Shown here one piece after another: positions 23,197 through 31,766 of a stretch of 36,147 nt of DNA. Both the position numbers and the translations under genes were made by a program. The stretch comes from Sulfurovum sp. Lineage in GTDB: Bacteria > Campylobacterota > Campylobacteria > Campylobacterales > Sulfurovaceae. The stretch lies in NCBI GenBank assembly GCA_026991605.1, contig JALXBG010000152.1, positions 1-36,147 on the forward strand. Direction: 5' to 3'. Below the pieces are notes generated by a model. That model had not been told where the DNA came from and did no database searches. It saw only the letters and a program-made list of their open reading frames with translations. Every line of letters begins with the position of its first letter. Within the stretch, counting starts at the first letter, position 1.

Positions 23197-24291
23197 ATGC
23201 TGAAGCATTTTTTTAAAATTTTCATTCTTATAGTAGGACTTTTCGAAATACTTGATGCTAAAGCTATGGTTGACTGTCGAGTTATTATAGGTGGTTTTGT
23301 TAATACCTGCAATCCTTATGGTAAAAAACTTCATTATATTAAGGAAATAACGTATGATGTTGACAGAAAAAAACTTATTATTGAAAAGACTTTACCTAAA
23401 GTAGAGAAAAAATATCATCTAAAAGTAATCTCTGTTGCTCAGATGATAGAAAAATATATAAAAGTAGAGCGTCCTGTACGATTTAAAGGTTCAGATTCTA
23501 AACGCTCAAAAATTAAAACAATTAACCATTCTCCTAAAGAAAAAACAAACAAGCAAAATGTTGCAAAAGAGAAAATACACTATGCAAATTATACGGTACT
23601 CAAAGGTGATTCTCTTAGTAGAATAGCACAAAAACTGAACCTGAAAGTCAAACAACTTACAAAACTCAATGGTATTAAAAAATCTACCACACTTCGTATA
23701 GGAAAAAAGTTAAAGGTGCCGTATACGCAAAAGATGGTGAATACCTTATCGAGTGCAAGTTATACGGTTGAGTCTGGAGATACCTTGCTTTCTATTGCAA
23801 AAATGTTTAAACTCTCTGCCAAAGATATTGTGACGTTTAACCATATTACAGATGCTACAACCATACGTCCTGGTAAGGTATTAAAATTACCATTACCGTA
23901 TGTTTTAGCAAAGATGGAAGCAAAACAACGCAAAGAAGATAATAAAGGTCTAGGAAACAACCTTGATATTAATGCTTTTGGTACTCATAAACTTCGTGTC
24001 ACAGCAACAGCCTATACTTCACATGGCAATCAAACTGATAGTACACCATTTCTAGCAGCATGGAACAATCATATCCATCCAGGTATGAAAGTTATTGCAG
24101 TTTCTCGTGACTTGTTAACACGGTTTGGTATGAGAAATGGTACCCGAGTACGTATTGGTGGACTTAGAGGGTATTATAGAGTACGTGATAAGATGAATAA
24201 ACGCTATAGAAAACGTATTGACATATATATGGGGCTTGATTTAAGACGTGCGCTACGTTGGGGACGACGTTCAGTTGTTATCTATTGGTGA
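23197..24291 (+). CDS. exported LysM - LysM - 3D domain cell-wall protein
   Basis: A 364-residue protein with a signal peptide (MLKHFFKIFILIVGLFEILDAKA), a basic linker, and two LysM peptidoglycan-binding repeats: YTVLKGDSLSRIAQKLNL (about residues 130-172) and YTVESGDTLLSIAKMFKL (about 188-232). The C-terminal 3D domain carries TATAYTSHG, HPGMKVIAVSRDL and YRVRDKMNKR...IDIYMG, the aspartates typical of the double-psi barrel shared with MltA/RlpA-type lytic enzymes. It probably binds and perhaps cleaves peptidoglycan in the periplasm. It lies 14 bp after thrC and converges with the ABC-F gene. Catalytic activity is inferred from the domain. Confidence 0.88.
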   Translation: MLKHFFKIFILIVGLFEILDAKAMVDCRVIIGGFVNTCNPYGKKLHYIKEITYDVDRKKLIIEKTLPKVEKKYHLKVISVAQMIEKYIKVERPVRFKGSDSKRSKIKTINHSPKEKTNKQNVAKEKIHYANYTVLKGDSLSRIAQKLNLKVKQLTKLNGIKKSTTLRIGKKLKVPYTQKMVNTLSSASYTVESGDTLLSIAKMFKLSAKDIVTFNHITDATTIRPGKVLKLPLPYVLAKMEAKQRKEDNKGLGNNLDINAFGTHKLRVTATAYTSHGNQTDSTPFLAAWNNHIHPGMKVIAVSRDLLTRFGMRNGTRVRIGGLRGYYRVRDKMNKRYRKRIDIYMGLDLRRALRWGRRSVVIYW

Positions 24292-24303
24292 GACCTGTAA
24301 AGC

Positions 24304-24325
24304 AAACGTGAACTGCTTCACGTTT
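24304..24325. terminator. hairpin between convergent LysM/3D and ABC-F genes
   Basis: AAACGTGAA-CTGC-TTCACGTTT is a perfect 9-bp stem with a 4-base loop in the 32-bp gap. Its right arm runs into the stop codon of the ABC-F gene. The A/T-ended stem can work on both strands. Confidence 0.65.
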
Positions 24326-26258
24326 ATAAAGACTCATAAATCTCTAGTACCTCTAGATACTCTTCCATTTTCTCTTCATAGAGTGTTTCTAGTTTGGAGA
24401 GTTCTTCACTCAAAGTTGTTAAGCCTTTTTCCTCATAACATTTTGGGTCATATAAACAAGTATTTATCTCTTCTATCGTCTTTTCCAAAGCTTCTATCTC
24501 ATCTGGCAATTTATCATAGGCTTGTTGCTGTTTGTAACTGAGTTTTGTCTGTTTTTTCTCTTTAGAAACTTCTTCTTTTTTCTCTAGTGTTTTAAACTCT
24601 TTTTCTAATCCATCAAGCTCTTTCATCTCTTTTTCTATCTCAAGATATTCTGTATAGGTTTGGAAAGACTCTTCTACAAGACCATTGCCTTTAAAGATGA
24701 AGAGTTTAGAGGCTATTTTGTCTATAAAATATCTATCGTGAGAGACAAAGAGTAGCGCTCCTTGAAATGCAATGAGTTTGTCTTCTAAAATGGTAATGGT
24801 CTGGATGTCCAAATCATTTGTAGGTTCATCGAGTATAAGACATTCAACATTTTTAGTAAAAAGCAGTGCCAAGGCTACACGGTTTTTCTCTCCACCGGAG
24901 AGTTGCCCCACCTTTTTATTCATATACTCTTCGGGGAATAAAAAGGTTTTGAGGTAGGCATAGACATGCATATTTTTCCCTTGTACATCTACATGGTCAC
25001 CTCCATCTGGACAAAAAGTCTCTATGAGGGTATGCTCGTCATTAAGCATCTCTCTATGTTGGTCAAAATAGCCTATGGTAAACTCACCTTTATTAATGAG
25101 CCCAGCATCTGCTTTGAGACGGCCAAGAAGAAGTTTAAGTAGGGTAGATTTCCCCGCACCGTTGATACCGACAATGGCTATCTTATCACGTTGAAGTATA
25201 CGTGTAGAGAAGTTTTCTATAAGTAATTTATTGGCTATGGAGTACTTGAGGTTTTCAACATCAAAAAGCATCTTGCGTTTGCTTAGACCCTTTTCCCCTC
25301 TCCAGCTTTTTTTCTCACGTTCGAGTTCTACTTGCATCTTACGGATAAGGGTAGGGTTTTTCTTGGCTTGTTCTCTTAGTTCAAAAACTCTGGCTTTACG
25401 CCCTTGGTTACGTTTTTCTCTAGCTCTAACACTTTTACCTAACCACTCTTCTTCACGTTTGAGCATCTTGATTAAGGTGTTGTGACTCTTGGCTAGTGAG
25501 AGCATACGCTCCTCTTTTTGCACTAAGTAGTCACGGTAGCCACCTTTATACGAGACAAGCCCTTGGTTTTCTACTTCTATTACACGGGTAGCAATGGTAT
25601 CAATGAAGTGTCTATCATGAGAGATGAAGAGCAAGGTAAACTTCTCTTTAAGCAGTATCTCCTCTAAAAATTCTACCATATAGACATCAAGGTGGTTAGT
25701 CGGTTCATCAAGTAATAGTACATCAGGCTTTTTTAGAACTAGTGAAGCCAATGCTACACGACGCTGCTCTCCACCAGAGAGTGAGATAACCAAACGGTTT
25801 TCATACTCTTTGAGTTTAAACTCCTGTAAGATACGCTCTATCTTGTCATCTAAGTTCCATGCATTATGGTGGTCAAGAAAAGCAGTGATATTTTCTAATT
25901 TGACCAATAACTCTTTGTTTTCAAAATCATTTGCAACTTCAAGACTTAGTTTGGCATGTTCCTCTTGAGCTGTTTTGAGTTCTGCGAGTTCCCCTAGTAT
26001 GGCATCTCTTACTGTGAGGTCGGCTTCAAAGTGAGGCTGTTGTGAAAGCATCTCTATCTGCAGGTTGGCATTTACCACACGTTTGCCTTCAGTGGGTTCT
26101 TCTGTACCCAAAGCTATCTTCATAAGGGTAGATTTTCCACAACCATTTTGCCCTACAACGGCGATGCGTTCACCTGTATTGAGATGAAAATCAACATCAT
26201 TTAGAAGTACTTTGATGTCATATTGTTTTTTAATGTTAAAAAGGTCGACGAGTGCCAA
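24324..26258 (-). CDS. uup: ABC-F family ATPase, Uup-like
   Basis: A 644-residue protein with two ABC ATPase domains and no membrane segments. Domain 1 has GQNGCGKST, LSGGEQRRVALA and LLLDEPTNHLD. Domain 2 has GINGAGKST, LSGGEKNRVALA and LILDEPTNDLD. A charged P-site-tRNA-interaction linker lies between them (about residues 240-320). The C-terminal coiled coil (after KLSYKQQQAYDKLP) is characteristic of Uup. ABC-F proteins act on ribosomes to relieve stalling; Uup has also been tied to DNA or ribosome maintenance. The start is a TTG with AAGGAT six bases upstream; no ATG fits better. It converges with the LysM gene and diverges from the M48 peptidase gene. Confidence 0.9.
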   Translation of the reverse strand: MALVDLFNIKKQYDIKVLLNDVDFHLNTGERIAVVGQNGCGKSTLMKIALGTEEPTEGKRVVNANLQIEMLSQQPHFEADLTVRDAILGELAELKTAQEEHAKLSLEVANDFENKELLVKLENITAFLDHHNAWNLDDKIERILQEFKLKEYENRLVISLSGGEQRRVALASLVLKKPDVLLLDEPTNHLDVYMVEFLEEILLKEKFTLLFISHDRHFIDTIATRVIEVENQGLVSYKGGYRDYLVQKEERMLSLAKSHNTLIKMLKREEEWLGKSVRAREKRNQGRKARVFELREQAKKNPTLIRKMQVELEREKKSWRGEKGLSKRKMLFDVENLKYSIANKLLIENFSTRILQRDKIAIVGINGAGKSTLLKLLLGRLKADAGLINKGEFTIGYFDQHREMLNDEHTLIETFCPDGGDHVDVQGKNMHVYAYLKTFLFPEEYMNKKVGQLSGGEKNRVALALLFTKNVECLILDEPTNDLDIQTITILEDKLIAFQGALLFVSHDRYFIDKIASKLFIFKGNGLVEESFQTYTEYLEIEKEMKELDGLEKEFKTLEKKEEVSKEKKQTKLSYKQQQAYDKLPDEIEALEKTIEEINTCLYDPKCYEEKGLTTLSEELSKLETLYEEKMEEYLEVLEIYESL

Positions 26259-26348
26259 AAAAAATCCTTAAGCGTAATTGTCGCAATTATAGCAAATTTA
26301 AGTCTTGATTAGGTATATTCCAACCATATATTAATTAGAAGGAATTCT

Positions 26349-27614
26349 ATGTTAGAAACCATTATCATCTTATACTCTATTTATACCTTTATAAAAATTT
26401 ATATTGGTGTCATGCAGATAGGGTACATCAACCAAGAAAAACGTAAAACACCAGTACTCATGTCAGCAGACAAATACCTCGTAGCAGGTAACTATGCTGT
26501 TGCCAACGGGAAGATAGAACTTGTAAGTACTTTTGTAGATTATTTTATGTTTGTCTGGTGGGTATTTACAGGGTTTGCCTGGTTGTCTTCTGTAGTACAA
26601 GTTGATGGAACTATTCTTCAAGCTGTACTCTTTTTGTTTGGTTTTATTGGTGTCAATTATATAGTAGGACTTCCTTTTGAACTCTACCAAAAGTTCAAGA
26701 TAGACGAAGACTTTGGTTTTAACAAAATGACGCCTAAAATGTTTATCGTTGATACACTTAAGTCTGCACTCCTCTTTTTTATTATTGGTGGGGCTATCTT
26801 TGCACTTTTAGCATGGATTATAAGCAGCTTTGAGTCCTGGTGGCTTTGGGGCTTTGCCTCTATGTTTACTGTGGCAGTATTAGCCAATGTACTCATGCCA
26901 ACATTTATGGGACTCTTTAATAAATTTACACCCATAGAAGAGGGCGAACTTAAAGAAGAAATCTCTAAACTCATGGAGCAAGTAGGGCTTAAAAATGATG
27001 GTATTTTCATTATGGATGCCTCTAAGCGAGATGGAAAACTCAATGCCTTTTTTGGTGGTTTAGGTAAATCCAAACGTGTGGTACTCTTCGATACCTTGAC
27101 TCAAAAACTCAATACCAAAGAGCTTTTAGCGGTTATAGGACATGAACTAGGGCACTTCACTCATGGTGACATCTGGAAAAACATAGGGTTGATGGGACTA
27201 CTACTTTTTATCGCTTTTTACCTCTTCGGGCATTTACCTGATGCACTGTTTTTAGAGATGGGTGTAAGCCCTAGTGCAGGTGTACAAATAGCGATGCTTA
27301 TGTTACTCCTACCACTACTTAGCTTCGTCTTTACCCCATTTATGTCAGCAGTAAGCCGTCACAACGAATACGCAGCCGATGAGTTTGGCTCAGAGATGGG
27401 AGGCAAAGAAAATCTTGTCTCAGCCCTCATGAAACTTGTGACTGAAAACAAGTCATTTCCAAAGTCACACCCTTTGGTCATCTTCTTTTACTATACGCAT
27501 CCACCTGTACTTGAACGTCTCAAAGAGCTTGGATTTGATGCATCCAATACCATTGTGGGTGAAGAGGCAGAGTTACCTAAAGATGGGATATTTTCTTTTG
27601 TGGACAAAGAGTAG
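26349..27614 (+). CDS. M48 family membrane zinc peptidase (Ste24/CAAX protease 1-like)
   Basis: A 421-residue integral membrane metalloprotease. Several hydrophobic helices precede the zinc site VIGHELGHFTHGD (HExxH), with the downstream glutamate ligand in RHNEYAADEFG. The C-terminal SHPLVIFFYYTHPPVLERL is the typical Ste24-family ending. Bacterial members degrade or trim membrane proteins; prenylated substrates are not expected. In Helicobacter pylori the homologous gene (HP0382, from memory) sits next to prmC (HP0381). Here 5.9 kb of accessory DNA separates them, marking the insertion point of the island. Confidence 0.92.
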   Translation: MLETIIILYSIYTFIKIYIGVMQIGYINQEKRKTPVLMSADKYLVAGNYAVANGKIELVSTFVDYFMFVWWVFTGFAWLSSVVQVDGTILQAVLFLFGFIGVNYIVGLPFELYQKFKIDEDFGFNKMTPKMFIVDTLKSALLFFIIGGAIFALLAWIISSFESWWLWGFASMFTVAVLANVLMPTFMGLFNKFTPIEEGELKEEISKLMEQVGLKNDGIFIMDASKRDGKLNAFFGGLGKSKRVVLFDTLTQKLNTKELLAVIGHELGHFTHGDIWKNIGLMGLLLFIAFYLFGHLPDALFLEMGVSPSAGVQIAMLMLLLPLLSFVFTPFMSAVSRHNEYAADEFGSEMGGKENLVSALMKLVTENKSFPKSHPLVIFFYYTHPPVLERLKELGFDASNTIVGEEAELPKDGIFSFVDKE

Positions 27615-27646
27615 TAATTTAGATAGAATATATAAAAAGGATAACG

Positions 27647-27883
27647 ATGAAAAATTTACTCAAACGTATTACGATAGATACTGAAATTTGTCATGGTAAA
27701 CCAACCATACGTGGTTTACGTTATCCTGTTGAGATGATACTTGAACTTTTAGGTTCAGGTATGACTCATGATGAAATATTGGATGATTACGAAGATTTAG
27801 AAAATGACGATATTTTAGCCGTTTTACAATACGCTTCTAAACTCTCACAGGTGAAGTCAATCTACAAGGTTGATGCTGCATAA
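27647..27883 (+). CDS. DUF433 family antitoxin
   Basis: A 78-residue protein with the DUF433 pattern: ITIDTEICHGKPTIRGLRYPVEMILELL, then a helical SGMTHDEILDDYEDLENDDILAVLQYA segment. DUF433 proteins are small helix-turn-helix antitoxins usually paired with a PIN-like DUF5615 toxin, and that partner follows with a one-base TAATG overlap. It has an AAGGAT ribosome site. It is the first gene of the accessory stretch after the M48 peptidase gene. The protein itself looks intact. Confidence 0.85.
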   Translation: MKNLLKRITIDTEICHGKPTIRGLRYPVEMILELLGSGMTHDEILDDYEDLENDDILAVLQYASKLSQVKSIYKVDAA

Positions 27884-28068
27884 TGAAGTTTCTTTTAGAC
27901 GCACAACTTCCTAAAAAACTCTCTTTGTTCTTAGGTTACAAAGGACACGACTCTCTACATACCTTAGATTTACCCCATAAAAACAGAAGTAAAGACAGTG
28001 AACTTAATATTTTCTCAGTAGATGATAAACGTATTGAGGAACTTCAAGCTCTAAATTTTTTTAACTAA
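27883..28068 (+). pseudogene. truncated DUF5615 PIN-like toxin
   Basis: Only 61 residues, whereas DUF5615 toxins are usually about 110-120. The N-terminus MKFLLDAQLPKKLSLFLGYKGHDSLHTLDLPHKNRSKDSELN fits the family, including the first catalytic aspartate. The sequence then passes through DDKRIEELQALNFFN to a stop. The middle of the fold with the second acidic motif (the usual V-x-x-K-D-x-D-F strand) is missing. It looks like an internal or 3' deletion that disarmed the toxin while the DUF433 antitoxin stayed intact. It overlaps the antitoxin stop by one base. The exact length of the loss cannot be judged from this window. Confidence 0.65.
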
Positions 28069-28101
28069 ATAAAAAGAAACAAATACTTACCGTGTATTAG
28101 G

Positions 28102-28107
28102 TATAAT
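28102..28107 (+). promoter_or_regulatory. -10 box for the GHKL-receiver-HNH-methyltransferase operon
   Basis: TATAAT in TTAGGTATAATATATTT, 37 bp before the ATG of the ATPase gene, with GTGTATTAG upstream but no clear -35. The four downstream genes have no gaps that could hold further promoters, so this probably drives the whole cassette. Confidence 0.55.
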
Positions 28108-28143
28108 ATATTTAAAATTACTCAATAATGAAAGTATGATATT

Positions 28144-30528
28144 ATGGCAAAAATTCCTTTCAAGGTATCAGCAAGAACAGCAAGACTTATAGGTCGTGAA
28201 AATATAGCATCATCTAAAGGTGCTATTATTGAGCTTGTTAAAAATGGCTATGATGCAGATAGTCCTTTGTCTTTGATTTATTTTAATCAAAAGAAAGATT
28301 GTTTATATATTATTGATTCGGGTGAAGGGATGACTCAACAAATCATTCAAGAGCATTGGATGACAATTGGTACAGATAATAAAGCTTATGATTATTTTAC
28401 TAAAACAAGAAGAGTAAAAGCTGGTGCGAAGGGAATTGGTCGTTTTGCATTAGATAAGCTTGGTGATAAATGTGAAATGACTACTAAATATGATGTTGAA
28501 AAATATGGAAAGATAAAAGATGAAGTAGCCTACATTTGGAAAGTAGATTGGAAAGAATTTGATAATGCTGATACCAAAGTTATTGGTGAAATTGAAGCTG
28601 ATTTAGAAATTAAGCAAGTATTTGATTTAAAAAAATATTTACTAAGTGAGATTGATGATGATAGAGTTCAAGCAGTAATAAACAACTATTCATTTATAAA
28701 TGGAACTGTATTAAAAGTCTCAGAACTTAGAGATAACTGGGATGATTTTTATGTGTCACAGGTTTTTGATGACTTAGAAGTCCTTGTTCCACCTAAAGAA
28801 CAAAGTGGATTTCAACTATTTTTATTTAGTAGTGATGAAAAGTATAAATACGGAGAGATCCTTGGTTCTGTTTGTGATGATTATGATTATAAAATTGAAG
28901 TTAAAGCAGACAAGAATCAAAATGTCAAAATTCAAATTTATAGAAATGAATATGATATAAAAAGTATCAAGCCTAATCTTTTTAATAGGGATAAAATGAA
29001 AACTTATCCATATGATAAAACAACTTTTGAAAAGGGGTTCTGGACAAAAACAACAACTTTTAATGAACTTATAAAAGGTTTTGCCAAAAAAGATGAGGAA
29101 GATACTTTTTCTAAAATAGGTGATTTTGAAGCTACATTTTATTTTATGAAGCGTACAGCTGAAAAAGGTGATATAAAAAAATTCTTCTATAAAGAAGTAA
29201 ATAGTAATCAGAGAAAAGATTGGCTTAATAAATTTGGAGGTATAAAACTTTTCAGAGATGACTTTAGAGTTAGACCTTATGGTGAAATAAATAATAGCTC
29301 TTTTGATTGGCTTAGCCTTAGTAATAGAAGATCTAAAAGTACAGCCCCAGTAGGTCATCCAACAGGTAGCTGGAAAGTTAATGAAAATAATATTGCTGGT
29401 TCTATCAATATTACACGACTAGGAAATTTAGATTTACAAGATAAATCAAGTAGAGATGGTTTACAAGAGAATAAGCCTTTTGAAATTTTTAAAAAACTAA
29501 TTTTAAAAATATTAGATGTTTTTGAAGAAGATCGTTCTTATATTGCAAGAGAAATGAAAGCTTTTTATAAAGAAACAGATATTGATATAAAAGAACAAGA
29601 ATATGCTGATAATTTGGCAAAAAAAATTTTGGAAGATGCTCGAAAGAATAAGGAATCAAATAATAAGTCAAAAGAGAATAAAGAAGAAGATACAGTAAAA
29701 ATTGTTTTATCTAAAAGACTTGAAGATAAAGAAGAGGAGATAGAAAAACTAAAAGATGAGCAAAAACTTTTAAGAGGTATGGCAAGTAGTGGTATTGTAA
29801 TAGCTTCTTTTAGTCATGATTTAAGTAAAATATCACAGAATTTAAATTCTAGAATAGATAAGTTAAAGAGATTAATAAGTCACAAAATAGATGAAAATGA
29901 TTATTCAAATATAGAAGATAGAAAAAATCCATTCTATTTTTTAGAACGCATGAAAAAACAAGATTTAAAACTTCAAAATTGGTTACATTTTTCACTGGGG
30001 GTAGCTAGAAAAGATAAAAGAAAAATGAAACAATTAAAATTTAAAAGTTACTTTAATACTTTTAAAGATGATTGGGAAACTGTCTTAACTAATAGAGCCA
30101 TTACATTAAATATTGATAAGATTGAGCAAGTAAGTATGAGAATATATGAAATAGATATAGATAGTATTTTTAACAATCTTTTGGTTAACTCTATTGATGC
30201 ATTTAATAATTCTACAATTGATAGAGATAGAGAAGTAAATATTCAAATTTCAGATAATGAAAAAAATATTATTATAGAATATCAAGATAATGGTAATGGA
30301 CTTTCAAAAGATATAACTAATCACAATCAAATTTTTGAACCAATGTTTACAACAAATGTTAATAAGCATACAGGTGATGAAGAGGGTACAGGACTAGGAA
30401 TGTGGTTGATAAAATCAATAGTTAAAGATAATGAGGGTAATGTAAAGTTAATATATCCTCCTAATGGTGGTTTTGGAATTAGAATTACATTCCCTAGAAA
30501 ATATATAAGGAATAAACAAAATGTATAA
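28144..30528 (+). CDS. dual-GHKL ATPase / histidine-kinase-like sensor of a candidate defence cassette
   Basis: A 794-residue soluble protein. The N-terminal GHKL domain is of the Hsp90/MutL/MORC style: IIELVKNGYDAD (Glu30, Asn34, Asp37), IIDSGEGM (Asp58), GAKGIGRFAL (residues 94-103). A middle region of about 400 residues has no motif I recognise, followed by a charged coiled coil (about 480-550). Then comes an H-box-like SFSHDLSKIS (His558) and a second GHKL domain of the histidine-kinase type with NNLLVNSIDAF, QDNGNGLS and GTGLGMWLIKS. There is no membrane segment. The next gene encodes a receiver with an 8-bp overlap, so His558 may phosphorylate it. DNA is very AT-rich. Function as a sensor or switch for the HNH/methyltransferase pair is inference. 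Confidence 0.8.
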   Translation: MAKIPFKVSARTARLIGRENIASSKGAIIELVKNGYDADSPLSLIYFNQKKDCLYIIDSGEGMTQQIIQEHWMTIGTDNKAYDYFTKTRRVKAGAKGIGRFALDKLGDKCEMTTKYDVEKYGKIKDEVAYIWKVDWKEFDNADTKVIGEIEADLEIKQVFDLKKYLLSEIDDDRVQAVINNYSFINGTVLKVSELRDNWDDFYVSQVFDDLEVLVPPKEQSGFQLFLFSSDEKYKYGEILGSVCDDYDYKIEVKADKNQNVKIQIYRNEYDIKSIKPNLFNRDKMKTYPYDKTTFEKGFWTKTTTFNELIKGFAKKDEEDTFSKIGDFEATFYFMKRTAEKGDIKKFFYKEVNSNQRKDWLNKFGGIKLFRDDFRVRPYGEINNSSFDWLSLSNRRSKSTAPVGHPTGSWKVNENNIAGSINITRLGNLDLQDKSSRDGLQENKPFEIFKKLILKILDVFEEDRSYIAREMKAFYKETDIDIKEQEYADNLAKKILEDARKNKESNNKSKENKEEDTVKIVLSKRLEDKEEEIEKLKDEQKLLRGMASSGIVIASFSHDLSKISQNLNSRIDKLKRLISHKIDENDYSNIEDRKNPFYFLERMKKQDLKLQNWLHFSLGVARKDKRKMKQLKFKSYFNTFKDDWETVLTNRAITLNIDKIEQVSMRIYEIDIDSIFNNLLVNSIDAFNNSTIDRDREVNIQISDNEKNIIIEYQDNGNGLSKDITNHNQIFEPMFTTNVNKHTGDEEGTGLGMWLIKSIVKDNEGNVKLIYPPNGGFGIRITFPRKYIRNKQNV

Positions 30529-31195
30529 AATAATTTATGTAGATGAATATAGAGAAGACATTGATGATTTTTTAGATTATTTTGAGGAGAAAGATACCAA
30601 CAATAAATTTAGTATAGAATATTTATTACCTGAAAATTCATTAGATTTAATGTATGAAAAAATATTTGAAAAGAATCCAGATGCAATTATTTCTGATTAT
30701 ATGTTAAATGAATATAAAAGTGATATAAATTATAATGTCCCTTATACTGGTGTAGATTTGACAGAAAAAATATTAGATACCAAAGAAAAATTTCCTTGCT
30801 TTGTACTAACTTCTTATGATGACCAAGCAATAAAAACCAGTCAAGATGTAAATATGATTTATATAAAAGATATTTTACATGGAAGTGAAGAAAAGACTAA
30901 TGCAAAAGCAAATTTTTTAGATACTGTAGAGAATCAAATAATACATTATAGAAAAAGAATTGAAAATGCAGAAAAGGAACTTTTAGAACTTACTGAAAAA
31001 GCAAATACAGAAGCTTTAAATGCAACAGAAGAAGCAAAGTTACTAGAACTTGACACTTTTATTGAAAAAGCAACAAATCAACCATCTTCACTCCCTGAAC
31101 ATTTAAAAGGTACAAAAAATTTAGATGGACTTCATAAAATGATAGAGAGTACAGATACTTTATTAGCTGAATTAAGAGAGTTAAAGAATGGCTAG
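30521..31195 (+). CDS. stand-alone receiver protein with C-terminal coiled coil
   Basis: A 224-residue protein. Residues 1-125 form a receiver: IIYVDEYRED (Asp8, Glu9), acceptor Asp59 in AIISDYMLNE, Thr97 in FVLTSYDD, and Lys116 in IYIKDIL. All key phosphorylation residues are therefore present. The remaining ~100 residues are charged and helical, probably a coiled coil, with no DNA-binding or enzyme domain. This suggests output by protein contact, perhaps with the HNH protein or methyltransferase. It overlaps the ATPase gene by 8 bp upstream and the HNH gene by 8 bp downstream, so all three are translationally coupled. The partner relation is inferred from this arrangement. Confidence 0.8.
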   Translation: MYKIIYVDEYREDIDDFLDYFEEKDTNNKFSIEYLLPENSLDLMYEKIFEKNPDAIISDYMLNEYKSDINYNVPYTGVDLTEKILDTKEKFPCFVLTSYDDQAIKTSQDVNMIYIKDILHGSEEKTNAKANFLDTVENQIIHYRKRIENAEKELLELTEKANTEALNATEEAKLLELDTFIEKATNQPSSLPEHLKGTKNLDGLHKMIESTDTLLAELRELKNG

Positions 31196-31766
31196 GACTG
31201 TACAAAAACAAAAACCTATAAGAACTTGTACTAAAACTTATGCAAACTATACATCATTTAAACCTTATATTAGAGAAGACTTTAATAAAAGATGCGGTTA
31301 TTGTGATGATTTAGATATTTACCATGGTGGAGCTAGAGGCTACCAAATAGACCACTTCAAACCACACTCCATAGCTAGATTTACATGTTTAAAAGAAGAC
31401 TATAGTAATTTAGTTTATTCTTGTCCTTTTTGTAATAGAGCAAAATCTAATAAATGGAAAGATATAGATGGTTTTATAGATCCTTGTGATGGAGAGTATG
31501 ACCATCATTTAGAGAGAGATTGTAAGGGTAAAATTTTTGCTAAATCTATTATAGGTTTCTATATTTTTGTTAATTTAAATCTTTTTTTAAAAAGGCATGA
31601 ATTACTTTGGATGATTGAGAAGTTGGAAGAACAGAGTAAAGAGATTGATAATTATCTTGGTATTTTAGGAGAAGGACATGAATTAGAATTAAAAATATTA
31701 AGAGAATTTAGAAAAATACAAACTGAAATAAAAAAATATACAAACTTATTCTATAATGAGATTTAG
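31188..31766 (+). CDS. HNH endonuclease
   Basis: A 192-residue nuclease with a zinc-stabilised beta-beta-alpha-metal fold. First knuckle CGYC (Cys36, Cys39), catalytic YQIDHFKPHS (Asp55, His56), second knuckle CPFCNRAKSNKW (Cys79, Cys82) with the HNH asparagine/lysine helix. The layout resembles the stand-alone HNH proteins of PtuB/TIGR02646 type found in defence loci. The C-terminal ~90 residues are helical with no other motif. It overlaps the receiver gene by 8 bp. The methyltransferase frame continues in phase after a single TAG codon, so readthrough would fuse the two. It is likely the DNA-cutting component, which is inference from family and context. Confidence 0.85.
   Translation: MARTVQKQKPIRTCTKTYANYTSFKPYIREDFNKRCGYCDDLDIYHGGARGYQIDHFKPHSIARFTCLKEDYSNLVYSCPFCNRAKSNKWKDIDGFIDPCDGEYDHHLERDCKGKIFAKSIIGFYIFVNLNLFLKRHELLWMIEKLEEQSKEIDNYLGILGEGHELELKILREFRKIQTEIKKYTNLFYNEI

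Noticed and set aside
26349-27614. CAAX prenyl protease role for the M48 peptidase
   Set aside because: The motif similarity to Ste24 is real, but bacteria lack the prenylated CAAX substrates. A general membrane-protein peptidase is the safer call.
28822-29358. 178-residue minus-strand ORF inside the dual-GHKL ATPase gene
   Set aside because: Its Phe/Ile-rich composition arises from reading AT-rich DNA in reverse. No ribosome site or known motif.
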